NCBI GenBank assembly: GCA_947496375.1
Contig: CANMCY010000001.1
Span: 180,782-244,781 of the forward strand
DNA length: 64,000 nucleotides
Source of the DNA: Flavobacteriales bacterium
GTDB taxonomy: Bacteria; Bacteroidota; Bacteroidia; NS11-12g; UBA955
Direction of reading: 5' to 3'
In this document: one piece after another, positions 52,369-61,359 of the stretch
Position numbering within the stretch: position 1 is the stretch's first letter
Layout: every line of letters begins with the position of its first letter
The notes under the pieces: generated by a model
Seen by the model: only the letters and a program-made list of their open reading frames with translations
Told to the model about the DNA's origin: nothing
Database searches by the model: none
Made by a program: the position numbers and the translations under genes

Positions 52369-52920
52369 ATGAGTTATAAACCGCTTCTGCAAACCCGCTA
52401 CGAGGAAGTTGTTGTGCCGGCTCTTAAGGAGAAATTCGGCTACAAAAATGTAATGGAAATGCCCCGTCTGGTAAAGGTTAGCCTTAATCAGGGTGTAGGT
52501 GCTGCAGTAAATGATAAGAAACTGGTTGATGCTGCTGTTGAAGAAATGACTAAAATTTCTGGTCAAAAAGCGCAAGCCACATTTTCACGTAAAGCTATTT
52601 CAAACTTTAAATTAAGAGAGAACATGCCCATAGGTGCCAGGGTTACCCTGCGTAAAGATGCAATGTATGATTTCATACACCGTCTCATCAGCATTGCCTT
52701 GCCTCGTGTGCGTGATTTTCAGGGTCTTAATGTAAAAGGATTTGATGGTCGTGGAAACTTTAACATGGGTATCACCGAACAGATCATTTTCCCTGAAATT
52801 GACATCGATAAAGTAAATAGAATTACCGGCATGGACATCACCATCGTAACAACAGCCAAAACAGACGAAGAATGTCTGGAGCTGTTGAAGTTGTTGGGTT
52901 TCCCCTTTAAAAGTAAATAA
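52369..52920 (+). CDS. rplE: 50S ribosomal protein uL5
   Basis: 183 residues. [42 protein letters not shown] and [23 protein letters not shown] are canonical. Binds 5S rRNA and contacts P-site tRNA. Confidence 0.97.
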   Translation: MSYKPLLQTRYEEVVVPALKEKFGYKNVMEMPRLVKVSLNQGVGAAVNDKKLVDAAVEEMTKISGQKAQATFSRKAISNFKLRENMPIGARVTLRKDAMYDFIHRLISIALPRVRDFQGLNVKGFDGRGNFNMGITEQIIFPEIDIDKVNRITGMDITIVTTAKTDEECLELLKLLGFPFKSK

Positions 52921-52925
52921 TATAC

Positions 52926-53195
52926 ATGGCAAAAGAATCCATAAAGGCCAGACAGCGTAAGCGTGAAGCATTGGTTGCTCGCTTTGCAGAAAAACGGGCC
53001 GCATTGAAAGCAGAAGGAAATTACGAAGCGTTACAGCGCATTCCAAGAAACGCATCTCCTGTGCGATTGCGCAATAGATGCAAGCTTACAGGCCGTCCAA
53101 GAGGTTATATCCGTACCTTCGGCATTTGCCGTAATCAGTTCAGATTATTGGCCAGCGACGGTAAAATCCCAGGCGTAACAAAATCAAGTTGGTAA
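52926..53195 (+). CDS. rpsN: 30S ribosomal protein uS14 (zinc-free form)
   Basis: 89 residues. [16 protein letters not shown] start and [28 protein letters not shown] core. There is no CXXC-CXXC zinc knuckle, so this is the zinc-independent form. Confidence 0.97.
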   Translation: MAKESIKARQRKREALVARFAEKRAALKAEGNYEALQRIPRNASPVRLRNRCKLTGRPRGYIRTFGICRNQFRLLASDGKIPGVTKSSW

Positions 53196-53214
53196 TTAAT
53201 AAAAAGTAAATAAC

Positions 53215-53613
53215 ATGACCGATCCTATATCAGATTTTCTAACCCGGTTGCGCAATGCCATGAAGGCCAAGCACAGAATTGTTGAAATTCCTGCTAGCAA
53301 TCTCAAAAAGGAAATCACCAGAGTTTTGTATGAGAAAGGATATATCCTGAAATACAAATTTGAAGATTCATCCAATAAACAGGGTGTAATTAAAATAGCC
53401 CTAAAGTATGACCCCGTTACCAAGGCAAGCGCAATCCGCAACTTGTCAAGAATCAGTACACCGGGTCTGCGCCGTTATGCCAATGTTGATAACATGCCCC
53501 GCGTGCTCAACGGTCTTGGCGTTGCAATTCTTACCACTTCTAAAGGAGTTATGACCGATAAAGAGGCTCGTACCCAGAATGTTGGTGGTGAGGTACTTTG
53601 TTATGTTTCATAA
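53215..53613 (+). CDS. rpsH: 30S ribosomal protein uS8
   Basis: 132 residues. [21 protein letters not shown] start and [31 protein letters not shown] end, both standard. In E. coli uS8 represses the spc operon; no matching mRNA site was identified here. Confidence 0.98.
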   Translation: MTDPISDFLTRLRNAMKAKHRIVEIPASNLKKEITRVLYEKGYILKYKFEDSSNKQGVIKIALKYDPVTKASAIRNLSRISTPGLRRYANVDNMPRVLNGLGVAILTTSKGVMTDKEARTQNVGGEVLCYVS

Positions 53614-53635
53614 TTAATCATTCATTCAATATAAA

Positions 53636-54187
53636 ATGTCACGCGTAGGAAAAGCACCCATTAGTATCCCGGCCGGTGTTACCATTACCAATAATAATGG
53701 AAATGTTACAGCCAAGGGTCCAAAAGGAGAAGTGTCGCAATTCATCGGAACCGAAATCACCACTGATATCGCTGATGGAGTGCTGACAGTAAATCGCCCA
53801 AGCGACAGCAAACAACATAAAGCTCTGCATGGTTTGTACCGTGCATTGATACACAATATGGTTGTTGGTGTAAGCCAGGGTCACACAGTAAAGCAGGAAT
53901 TGGTAGGCGTTGGTTATAAGGTTTCCAATCAGGGAAATCTTGTCGATTTTACCCTTGGATATTCTCACCGAATCATGCTTGAAATTCCCCAGGAAATTAA
54001 AGTAACAACAGAAACACTTAAAGGTCAGAATCCTTCCATTACCATGGAATGTGCCGATAAGCAACTTCTGGGACAGATTGCTGCAAAAATACGATCCTTC
54101 CGCAAGCCTGAGCCATACAAAGGCAAGGGTATCAAATTTGCCGGTGAGGTATTGAGAAAGAAAGCAGGTAAGTCAGCATCTAAATAA
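53636..54187 (+). CDS. rplF: 50S ribosomal protein uL6
   Basis: 183 residues. MSRVGKAPISIPAGV start, HGLYRALIHNMVVGVSQG, and the C-terminal RKPEPYKGKGIKFAGEVLRKKAGKS signature. Confidence 0.98.
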   Translation: MSRVGKAPISIPAGVTITNNNGNVTAKGPKGEVSQFIGTEITTDIADGVLTVNRPSDSKQHKALHGLYRALIHNMVVGVSQGHTVKQELVGVGYKVSNQGNLVDFTLGYSHRIMLEIPQEIKVTTETLKGQNPSITMECADKQLLGQIAAKIRSFRKPEPYKGKGIKFAGEVLRKKAGKSASK

Positions 54188-54199
54188 AGTTAATTAGTT

Positions 54200-54556
54200 A
54201 TGTCAAAATCAGTAGTACAAAGAAGAAGTAAAATTCGCAGCCGTATTCGCGGACGCATTACCGGTACCACGATCAGGCCCCGCCTGAGTGTTTACCGCAG
54301 CAATAAAGATATTTATGCCCAAATCATTGATGACAGTAAGGGTATTACCCTGTGTTCAGCATCTTCATCTGAAGAAGGTATAAAAGATGTGAAAGATAAC
54401 AAGGTTGCAAAATCCGCCCTGGTAGGAAAAAAATTGGCCGAAAAAGCCATGGCTGCCGGAATAAAATCGGTGGTTTTTGATCGCGGCGGATATTTGTATC
54501 ATGGTCGTGTCAAGAGTCTTGCAGATGCTGCCCGCGAAGGAGGTCTTGAATTTTAA
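54200..54556 (+). CDS. rplR: 50S ribosomal protein uL18
   Basis: 118 residues. [38 protein letters not shown] and [27 protein letters not shown]; 5S rRNA binder. Confidence 0.98.
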   Translation: MSKSVVQRRSKIRSRIRGRITGTTIRPRLSVYRSNKDIYAQIIDDSKGITLCSASSSEEGIKDVKDNKVAKSALVGKKLAEKAMAAGIKSVVFDRGGYLYHGRVKSLADAAREGGLEF

Positions 54557-54576
54557 TCAATTAAGTAGTCATTCAA

Positions 54577-55095
54577 ATGTCTGAAAATATAAATAAGCGC
54601 GTAAGACCCGGTGAGTTAACCCTGACCGAGAAAGTGGTTTCCATTAATCGTGTTGCAAAAGTTACCAAGGGTGGCCGTACCTTCAGTTTCAGTGCCCTGG
54701 TTGTTGTAGGCGATGGAAATGGTGTGGTAGGTCACGGATTGGGCCGCTCCAATGAAGTAATGGATGCCATCAATAAAGGAATTGAAGATGCCAAGAAGAA
54801 TCTGATTAAGGTTCCTGTAATCAATGGTACTGTTCCTCACGAACAAACCGGCAAATTTGGTGGTGGCCGTGTATTCCTTAAACCCGCAGCTCATGGTACC
54901 GGTGTAATTGCAGGTGGTGCTATGCGTGCAGTTCTGGAAAGTGCCGGAGTAACCGATGTATTGGCCAAGTCTAAAGGATCATCTAACCCCCATAACGTGG
55001 TTAAGGCAACTTTTGATGCGCTAACCACCATGAGAGATCCTTATTCGGTAGCCAAAATGAGAAATGTTAACCTTAAAAAAGTCTTTAACGGATAA
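54577..55095 (+). CDS. rpsE: 30S ribosomal protein uS5
   Basis: 172 residues. [41 protein letters not shown] and [24 protein letters not shown] are the conserved segments; involved in decoding fidelity. Confidence 0.98.
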   Translation: MSENINKRVRPGELTLTEKVVSINRVAKVTKGGRTFSFSALVVVGDGNGVVGHGLGRSNEVMDAINKGIEDAKKNLIKVPVINGTVPHEQTGKFGGGRVFLKPAAHGTGVIAGGAMRAVLESAGVTDVLAKSKGSSNPHNVVKATFDALTTMRDPYSVAKMRNVNLKKVFNG

Positions 55096-55099
55096 GATT

Positions 55100-55282
55100 A
55101 TGGGAAAAGTAAAAATAACACTGGTGAAGAGTGGTATTGGTTATCCCAAAAACCAAAAAGCTACCCTTCGAGCCCTAGGACTTCGTAAAATTAATGCAAG
55201 TGCTGTTGTTGACCTGAATGATCAAATTCAAGGTATGATAAACACTGTTAACCATCTTATCAAAGTAGAAAACACTAAGTAA
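55100..55282 (+). CDS. rpmD: 50S ribosomal protein uL30
   Basis: 60 residues from the ATG at 55100 (MGKVKITLVKSGIGYPKNQ); an earlier in-frame start lies inside rpsE and is not used. ATLRALGLRKINASAVV is the family core. Confidence 0.96.
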   Translation: MGKVKITLVKSGIGYPKNQKATLRALGLRKINASAVVDLNDQIQGMINTVNHLIKVENTK

Positions 55283-55283
55283 C

Positions 55284-55733
55284 ATGAATTTAAGTAATTT
55301 AAAACCTGCTGCAGGTTCTACCAAAAATAGAAAGCGTATTGGTCGTGGTGAAGGCTCCGGAAGGGGAGGTACATCTACCAAAGGACACAAGGGCGCACAA
55401 TCACGCACCGGTTATTCCAGAAAGATTGGATTCGAGGGCGGTCAAATGCCTCTGCAGCGCAGGATCCCCAAAGGCGGATTCAAAAATATCAATAGGGTAG
55501 AATATGCCGCAATCAATCTGGATGTTCTTCAAGGTTTGTCTGATTCATTAAAGGTGAACAAAATAGACCATGAACTACTTGTTAAAAAACACCTTGTGGG
55601 TAAATCAGAAATGGTAAAAATTCTGGGCCGTGGTGAGTTGAAAGCAGGGATTGAAGTTCATGCACACAAATTCAGCGAAACCGCAAAATCTGCCATCGAA
55701 AAAGCTGGTGGATCAGCACATCTGATAGCCTGA
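55284..55733 (+). CDS. rplO: 50S ribosomal protein uL15
   Basis: 149 residues. MNLSNLKPAAGSTKNRKRIGRGEGSGRGGTSTKGHKG start and GFEGGQMPLQRRIPKGGF; an rRNA-organising protein with an extended Gly/Lys/Arg-rich N-terminus. 4 nt before secY. Confidence 0.98.
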   Translation: MNLSNLKPAAGSTKNRKRIGRGEGSGRGGTSTKGHKGAQSRTGYSRKIGFEGGQMPLQRRIPKGGFKNINRVEYAAINLDVLQGLSDSLKVNKIDHELLVKKHLVGKSEMVKILGRGELKAGIEVHAHKFSETAKSAIEKAGGSAHLIA

Positions 55734-55737
55734 TACA

Positions 55738-57105
55738 ATGAAAAAGCTGATTGAAACCATAAAGCACATCTGGTCCATCGAGGAGCTGCGCAGAAGAATT
55801 TTGTATACCTTTCTTTTGCTTACAGTTTATCGTTTAGGTTCTTTTGTCATACTCCCTGGTATTGACAGTTCAGTGCTTGAAATCAATATGAGCAATCAGA
55901 ATAAGAATAACATTCTGGATCTCATCAATACTTTTGCCGGCGGTGCATGGAACAGAGGGGCGATTTTTGCTTTGGGTATTATGCCTTATATCTCTGCCAG
56001 TATTTTCATGCAGCTTGTTTCCATTGCCATTCCTGCGTTTCAAAGGATGCAAAAAGAGGGAGAGGAAGGCAGAAGGAAAATCAATCAGTACACTCGAATT
56101 CTTACTATCGCATTTACAGGTGTTCAGGCCTTTGGATATTTAAACCAGTTCATAGGCAACCCGCAGTATCGCGATGCATTATTGTTCCTTAATAGCGAAG
56201 CAATGTCGCAGGGTATGTTCATTTTTACGAATGTGATTCTTTTAACCGCCGGAACAATGTTTACCATGTGGATGGGAGAGCGTATTACGGACCGCGGTTT
56301 AGGCAATGGTATTTCCCTGTTGATTATGGTGGGTATTATAGCCCGTCTCCCAAATGCATTATTTTCTGAATTTGCATTCGCAGGTCAGCGAGCCAGTTTC
56401 ATACTCTTTTTGATTGAACTTGTTGTTTGGGCTCTAATCATTTTGGGTGTAATACTATTAACTCAGGGAACACGAAAGATTACCATCAACTACGCAAAAC
56501 GGGTAGTAGGCAATCGTCAGTATGGAGGCGTTAGACAATATCTGCCTATCAAAATATTGGCAGCCGGTGTAATGCCTATCATTTTTGCCCAGGCCATTTT
56601 ATTTTTGCCAGCTACCATTGCCGGTTTTTATGAGCAGGGGGGAGTTCCCGGTTGGTTGATGAGTTTGACCAATCCCAACAGCTTCGGTCACAATGCACTC
56701 ATGGTTACCCTGATTGTACTCTTCACCTATTTTTATACTGCGATTATTTTTAATCCTGTGCAGATGGCTGATGACATGAAACGTAACAATGGTTTTATTC
56801 CCGGTATTAAACCTGGCAAACAAACTGCCAATTTCATTGATGATATCATCAGTAGAATCACATTGCCGGGCGCCATTTTTATATCATTGGTTGCTGTAAT
56901 GCCTGTAGTAGCCGGAAATTTGGGTGTAAATCAGGAGTTTAGCCAGTTTTTCGGTGGAACCAGTCTGTTGATTTTGGTGGGTGTTGTTTTAGATACACTC
57001 CAGCAGATTGACAGCTACCTGCTGATGAGAAAGTATGACGGACTCATGAGCAGCGGCAGGCTGAAAGGACGTTTCACAGGTAATTCACCTCAAGTTGATT
57101 ATTAA
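55738..57105 (+). CDS. secY: Preprotein translocase subunit SecY
   Basis: 455 residues, ten membrane helices forming the protein-conducting channel of the inner membrane. Signature FALGIMPYISASIFMQLVSIAIPAFQRMQKEGEEGRRKINQYTR after helix 1, GNGISLLIMVGII, and the C-terminal QQIDSYLLMRKYDGLMSSGRLKGR. adk and map, which often follow secY, are missing; infA comes 33 nt later behind its own promoter box. Confidence 0.98.
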   Translation: MKKLIETIKHIWSIEELRRRILYTFLLLTVYRLGSFVILPGIDSSVLEINMSNQNKNNILDLINTFAGGAWNRGAIFALGIMPYISASIFMQLVSIAIPAFQRMQKEGEEGRRKINQYTRILTIAFTGVQAFGYLNQFIGNPQYRDALLFLNSEAMSQGMFIFTNVILLTAGTMFTMWMGERITDRGLGNGISLLIMVGIIARLPNALFSEFAFAGQRASFILFLIELVVWALIILGVILLTQGTRKITINYAKRVVGNRQYGGVRQYLPIKILAAGVMPIIFAQAILFLPATIAGFYEQGGVPGWLMSLTNPNSFGHNALMVTLIVLFTYFYTAIIFNPVQMADDMKRNNGFIPGIKPGKQTANFIDDIISRITLPGAIFISLVAVMPVVAGNLGVNQEFSQFFGGTSLLILVGVVLDTLQQIDSYLLMRKYDGLMSSGRLKGRFTGNSPQVDY

Positions 57106-57117
57106 GAAAAAAAACAC

Positions 57118-57125
57118 TATTTTTG
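57118..57125 (+). promoter_or_regulatory. Internal promoter box TATTTTTG before infA
   Basis: Exact TAnnTTTG match, followed by GCAGCCCTTTTGA. The sequence before rpsL (TATTTTTG then CTGCCCTTTTTGA) is nearly the same, so it looks like a second promoter of the same type for the infA-rplQ segment. 13 nt to the ATG. Confidence 0.6.
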
Positions 57126-57138
57126 CAGCCCTTTTGAA

Positions 57139-57357
57139 ATGCCAAAGCAAGATGCCATAAAACAAGACGGAGTGATAACGGAAGCATTGTCAAACGCAAT
57201 GTTTCGGGTGAAGCTCCAGAATGGTCATGAAATTATTGCTACTATTTCAGGGAAAATGAGAATGCACTATATCAGAATCCTACCGGGTGATAAAGTTCAA
57301 GTGGAGATGTCTCCTTATGACTTGACACGCGGAAGAATATCATACAGATACAAGTAA
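57139..57357 (+). CDS. infA: Translation initiation factor IF-1
   Basis: 72 residues. [70 protein letters not shown] is the complete S1/OB-fold family pattern. Starts the alpha section of the array. Confidence 0.98.
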   Translation: MPKQDAIKQDGVITEALSNAMFRVKLQNGHEIIATISGKMRMHYIRILPGDKVQVEMSPYDLTRGRISYRYK

Positions 57358-57361
57358 AGAC

Positions 57362-57478
57362 ATGAAAGTTAGAACTTCAGTAAAAAAGCGCAGTGTAGAC
57401 TGCAAAATTGTACGCCGCAATGGTAAGGTGTATGTGATTAACAAAAAGAACCCTAAGTATAAACAAAGACAAGGTTAA
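57362..57478 (+). CDS. rpmJ: 50S ribosomal protein bL36 (zinc-free form)
   Basis: 38 residues: [20 protein letters not shown] then [18 protein letters not shown], the usual length and ending. Only one cysteine remains of the Cys3-His zinc site, so this is the zinc-independent form. It sits 4 nt after infA and 6 nt before rpsM. Confidence 0.96.
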   Translation: MKVRTSVKKRSVDCKIVRRNGKVYVINKKNPKYKQRQG

Positions 57479-57484
57479 CAGACA

Positions 57485-57862
57485 ATGGCCAGGATAGCAG
57501 GTATAGATTTACCCAAAAACAAAAGAGGTGTCATAGGACTTACCTACATTTATGGTGTAGGTCCGAGCACAGCAGCCCGAATTTTGGATCACTCCGGAAT
57601 CAGCCGCGACAAAAAAGTGAATGACTGGGATGATGATGATTTGTCCAAGATTCGCGGATTTATCACCAATAACCTCAAAACTGAGGGAGAACTTCGCAGT
57701 GAAACACAATTGAACATCAAACGCCTGATGGACATTGGTTGCTACCGTGGTTTGAGACATCGCAAGGGATTGCCTGTGCGTGGTCAGAGAACCAGCACCA
57801 ATGCACGTACAAGAAAAGGTAAACGTAAGACTGTAGCCGGTAAGAAAAAGGCCACTAAATAA
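57485..57862 (+). CDS. rpsM: 30S ribosomal protein uS13
   Basis: 125 residues. [26 protein letters not shown] start, [27 protein letters not shown]-terminal block. Contacts the 50S subunit and P-site tRNA. Confidence 0.98.
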   Translation: MARIAGIDLPKNKRGVIGLTYIYGVGPSTAARILDHSGISRDKKVNDWDDDDLSKIRGFITNNLKTEGELRSETQLNIKRLMDIGCYRGLRHRKGLPVRGQRTSTNARTRKGKRKTVAGKKKATK

Positions 57863-57876
57863 TAGATGACAGGTAA

Positions 57877-58260
57877 ATGGCAACGAAAAAAGTAACCAAA
57901 AAGAAAGTAAAAGTAGATCCCCATGGACAAGTACATATCCATGCTACTTTTAATAATATCATTGTATCGGTAACCAATACTGAAGGTCAAGTTATATCCT
58001 GGTCTTCGGCCGGTAAAATGGGTTTTAGAGGATCTAAGAAAAATACACCCTATGCAGCCCAAATGGCTTCTCTCGACTGTGCAAAAACAGCTTTTGATTC
58101 AGGACTGCGGAAGGTTGACGTATTTGTAAAAGGTCCCGGAGGAGGAAGAGATAGTGCTATTCGTAATCTTCAGACTGTGGGTCTGGAAGTTATTTCAATC
58201 ACAGACATTACCCCAATGCCCCACAACGGATGTCGTCCACCCAAGCGTCGCAGGGTTTAA
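57877..58260 (+). CDS. rpsK: 30S ribosomal protein uS11
   Basis: 127 residues. [43 protein letters not shown] and [20 protein letters not shown] are canonical; platform protein near the mRNA exit. Confidence 0.98.
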   Translation: MATKKVTKKKVKVDPHGQVHIHATFNNIIVSVTNTEGQVISWSSAGKMGFRGSKKNTPYAAQMASLDCAKTAFDSGLRKVDVFVKGPGGGRDSAIRNLQTVGLEVISITDITPMPHNGCRPPKRRRV

Positions 58261-58285
58261 CATTAATTATTAAGAAAAATATTTC

Positions 58286-58891
58286 ATGGCAAGATACACA
58301 GGTCCAAAATCAAAAGTTGCGCGTCGTTTCCGAGAGCCCATTTTCGGTCGTGACAAAGCATTGGAAAAGAAAAACTATGGCCCGGGTCAACACGGTAATA
58401 GCCGCAGAAGACCCAAACTTTCTGAATACGCAGTTCAGTTGGCTGAAAAACAGAAAGCAAAATATACATATGGTTTGCTGGAGAAGCAATTTAGAAATCT
58501 TTTCAAAAAAGCAGCAGCCAAAAAAGGTATTACCGGTGAGAACCTATTGAAATTCCTTGAAGCTCGATTGGATAACACGGTATTCCGTCTTGGAATAGCG
58601 CCAACCCGTCGTGCTGCACGTCAGCTTGTTGGTCATCGCCACATACTGGTCAATGGTTCCGTTGTAAATATCCCCAGTTACCATCTGAAACCCGGTGATG
58701 TTGTCGCTGTTCGCGAACGCAGTAAATCGCTGGAAGTAATTTCTGAATCTGCTGGTGGCGTACGTAAGCGTTTTAACTGGCTGGAATGGGACGGCAGTGA
58801 TCTTTCAGGTAAGTTCATAAGTTATCCCGAGCGCTCAGAAATTCCTGAGAACATTAAGGAACAACTGATTGTCGAATTGTACTCAAAATAA
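58286..58891 (+). CDS. rpsD: 30S ribosomal protein uS4
   Basis: 201 residues. [21 protein letters not shown] start, [53 protein letters not shown]4 domain. Primary 16S binder; in E. coli it represses the alpha operon. Confidence 0.98.
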   Translation: MARYTGPKSKVARRFREPIFGRDKALEKKNYGPGQHGNSRRRPKLSEYAVQLAEKQKAKYTYGLLEKQFRNLFKKAAAKKGITGENLLKFLEARLDNTVFRLGIAPTRRAARQLVGHRHILVNGSVVNIPSYHLKPGDVVAVRERSKSLEVISESAGGVRKRFNWLEWDGSDLSGKFISYPERSEIPENIKEQLIVELYSK

Positions 58892-58912
58892 AATCTTAAA
58901 ACAACACAAAAA

Positions 58913-59905
58913 ATGGGAGTTATTCCTTTTCAAAAACCCAATAAGGTGGTAATGAACAAAGCCACCGATTTCCACGGAGTATTCGAATTTTCACCCCTGG
59001 AAAAAGGATACGGTGTAACCATTGGTAATGCAATGCGCCGTATTTTACTGTCTTCATTGGAAGGCTATGCCATCACCTCAGTTAAAATTCAAGGGGTTGA
59101 CCATGAATTTTCCACCGTTAAAGGAGTGGTTGAAGATGTATTGGAGGTTATCCTCAATCTCAAGCAGGTTCGCTTTAAAGCAAATTCCTCAACCGATGAT
59201 AATGAAAAAATATTCATTAGTTTAAAAGGTAAAGACCAGTTTCTGGCCGGCGATATCGGCAGATATACCAACTCATTCAATATTTTGAATCCTGAGCTGG
59301 TAATTTGCAACATAGAACCCACCGTTAATCTGGAGCTTGAATTGACCATAGGTAAAGGTCGTGGCTATGTTCCTGCTGATGAAAACAAAGTGAAAGATGC
59401 TCCTATCGGTCTGATTGCTACAGACAGCATTTTTACTCCCATTAGAAACGTAAAATATAGTGTTGAAGATTTCCGTGTAGAGCAGCGTACCGATTATGAA
59501 AAGCTCGTAATGGAAGTGACTACCGATGGTAGTATTCACCCGGAAGAAGCACTCAAAGAAGCAGCTAAAATTTTAATTCAGCATTTTGTACTATTCAGTG
59601 ATGAAAACATCATGCCTGAATCTAAAGCCAGCAAAGCAGTAGAGGAAGTGGATGAAGGATTCCTTCAGATGCGTAAAATACTGAAGACCCCCTTGGCTGA
59701 TCTTGATTTGTCTGTTCGTGCATACAATTGCTTGAAGGCCGCAGAAATCAAAACACTGGGTGAATTGGTTCAATATCACATTGATGATCTCCTGAAATTC
59801 CGGAATTTTGGTAAGAAGTCTTTGTCTGAACTTGAAGAGTTCGTTCGTGACAAAGGTCTTCACTTTGGAATGGAAATCCTCAAGTATAACTTAAACGAAG
59901 ACTAA
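58913..59905 (+). CDS. rpoA: DNA-directed RNA polymerase subunit alpha
   Basis: 330 residues. N-terminal dimerisation domain with [35 protein letters not shown]-terminal domain with [25 protein letters not shown] and [16 protein letters not shown], which binds UP elements and activators. Confidence 0.98.
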   Translation: MGVIPFQKPNKVVMNKATDFHGVFEFSPLEKGYGVTIGNAMRRILLSSLEGYAITSVKIQGVDHEFSTVKGVVEDVLEVILNLKQVRFKANSSTDDNEKIFISLKGKDQFLAGDIGRYTNSFNILNPELVICNIEPTVNLELELTIGKGRGYVPADENKVKDAPIGLIATDSIFTPIRNVKYSVEDFRVEQRTDYEKLVMEVTTDGSIHPEEALKEAAKILIQHFVLFSDENIMPESKASKAVEEVDEGFLQMRKILKTPLADLDLSVRAYNCLKAAEIKTLGELVQYHIDDLLKFRNFGKKSLSELEEFVRDKGLHFGMEILKYNLNED

Positions 59906-59910
59906 GGGCA

Positions 59911-60624
59911 ATGAGACACGGGAAAAAAGTAAATCATTTGGGCCGCACAGCCCCACACCGCAAAGCACTGATGGCCAATATGGCATCATCACTGATTATT
60001 CATAAGCGGATTACCACAACATTGGCAAAGGCTAAAGCGCTTAGAACCTATGTTGAGCCACTGATTACCAAGGGTAAAGATGCTACTACACACAACCAAA
60101 GAACTGTTTTTGCTTACCTGAAAGATAAGGAAGCGGTAAAGGAACTGTTTACGGTTGTTGGAACTAAAATAGCCAACAGACCCGGTGGCTATACACGCAT
60201 ACTCAAAGTTGGAAATCGTATGGGTGACAACGCTGAAATGGCATTTATTGAACTGGTTGACTTCAATGAGTATTTCCAGGGATTTGGTACAGATAAAAAG
60301 GATGCTAAGAAAACCCGACGTGGTCGCAGTAAGACTACTGCAGCTGCACCCAAAGTATCTTCCACACCTGTTACCGCTGTAGCATCAGAAGTAGCCGAAG
60401 AAGTTGAAGTTTTACCGGTTGTAGAAACTACAGTAGTTGATGAAGCTGCCATTGTAGAGGAAACCCCTGTGGCTATAGAAAATACAACAATAGAGGAAGC
60501 TCAGGTGGAAGAAACTGCTGAAACAGTTCAGACAGAAGAGGTTTCCGCAACAGAGGAAGCATCTGTTGAAGAGACCCCTACCTCTGAAGAGGATTCCAAA
60601 GAGGAAGAGTCTAAGCCCGAATAA
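59911..60624 (+). CDS. rplQ: 50S ribosomal protein bL17 with long acidic C-terminal extension
   Basis: 237 residues. Residues 1-125 are a normal bL17: [80 protein letters not shown]. From about residue 130 a basic linker ([11 protein letters not shown]) leads into about 90 residues of Glu/Val/Thr/Ala low-complexity sequence with repeated VEET-like units. The family is normally near 120-160 residues, so the tail is unusual. Last gene of the array; a strong terminator follows. Confidence 0.96.
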   Translation: MRHGKKVNHLGRTAPHRKALMANMASSLIIHKRITTTLAKAKALRTYVEPLITKGKDATTHNQRTVFAYLKDKEAVKELFTVVGTKIANRPGGYTRILKVGNRMGDNAEMAFIELVDFNEYFQGFGTDKKDAKKTRRGRSKTTAAAPKVSSTPVTAVASEVAEEVEVLPVVETTVVDEAAIVEETPVAIENTTIEEAQVEETAETVQTEEVSATEEASVEETPTSEEDSKEEESKPE

Positions 60625-60642
60625 ATAATAAAATTTAAAAGT

Positions 60643-60672
60643 AAAGAGCATCCCTAGGGATGCTCTTTTTTT
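60643..60672. terminator. Terminator at the end of the ribosomal array
   Basis: Perfect 12-bp stem (60643-60654 with 60657-60668), a 2-base loop and a T run. It ends the 17-kb array and probably also the convergent thioredoxin transcript. Confidence 0.85.
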
Positions 60673-60976
60673 ATACAGCAGCTTGAATAAGTTTGATGAT
60701 TTCTTGTGCAGGTAATACCCCTGATTTTCGAGAAATCATTTTCGCATTGCGATAAATTATCATGGTAGGAACTCCGCTAATGTTCAGTTTCCTGGCAAGG
60801 GAAGGATTTTTATCGATGTCAATTTTTATAATTTTAACAGACTCACCAAGCGATTTTTTCACCTGTTCTAAAATAGGGGCCAGAGTTTTGCAGGGGCCAC
60901 ACCAGGTGGCATGAAAATCTACCAATACCGGAACCTCACTATTGATAAGTGAATCAAAGGAATTACTGCCACTCAT
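60671..60976 (-). CDS. Thioredoxin
   Basis: 101 residues, no signal peptide, so cytosolic. VDFHATWCGPCKTLAPILE active site with WCGPC, and the cis-proline in ISGVPTMIIYRNAK. A complete thioredoxin fold and a general protein disulphide reductant. Its ATG overlaps the rhodanese stop (ATGA), so the two are made from one mRNA. Confidence 0.93.
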   Translation of the reverse strand: MSGSNSFDSLINSEVPVLVDFHATWCGPCKTLAPILEQVKKSLGESVKIIKIDIDKNPSLARKLNISGVPTMIIYRNAKMISRKSGVLPAQEIIKLIQAAV

Positions 60977-61281
60977 GATAATTTATTTTGGAGTGATTGC
61001 CAGCTCCCCCCATTATAAGCCCTAAGACCTGCTTTTTTGAGAATACTTACCGCAGAGGCGCTTCTCATACCGGAAGCACAGCAAGTAATGATCGGTGTTT
61101 TGCGGTCAAGTTTGTTCAGTTGGGAAGACAGTTGCTGAACTGAAATGTTTTTTGCATTTTTAATGTGACCTGACTTAAACTCATTCCCAGTGCGCACATC
61201 AAGTACGACTCCTCCTTCTTGAATAATTTCTTTGAAGTTGATAGTCTCTTTTTTACCGAATAATAATGATAGGATACCCAT
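60973..61281 (-). CDS. Rhodanese-like sulfurtransferase
   Basis: 102 residues. A single rhodanese domain: VVLDVRTGNEFKSGHIKNAKNISVQQLSSQL and the active loop TCCASGMRSASAVSILKKAG with the catalytic Cys. It carries persulphide sulphur, and being coupled to a thioredoxin gene suggests reduction of the persulphide (inference). No signal peptide is evident. The promoter box TAACTTTG lies 16 nt before the ATG. Confidence 0.92.
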   Translation of the reverse strand: MGILSLLFGKKETINFKEIIQEGGVVLDVRTGNEFKSGHIKNAKNISVQQLSSQLNKLDRKTPIITCCASGMRSASAVSILKKAGLRAYNGGSWQSLQNKLS

Positions 61282-61297
61282 GTTGATTTTATTAGGG

Positions 61298-61305
61298 CAA
61301 AGTTA
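61298..61305 (-). promoter_or_regulatory. -7 box TAACTTTG of the rhodanese-thioredoxin pair
   Basis: Exact TAnnTTTG match on the minus strand followed by CCC; 16 nt before the ATG at 61281. Confidence 0.55.
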
Positions 61306-61359
61306 GATAATGGTATTTTTAGAGATTGTAACCGGAGTTACGCACGAACTAAAATCATA

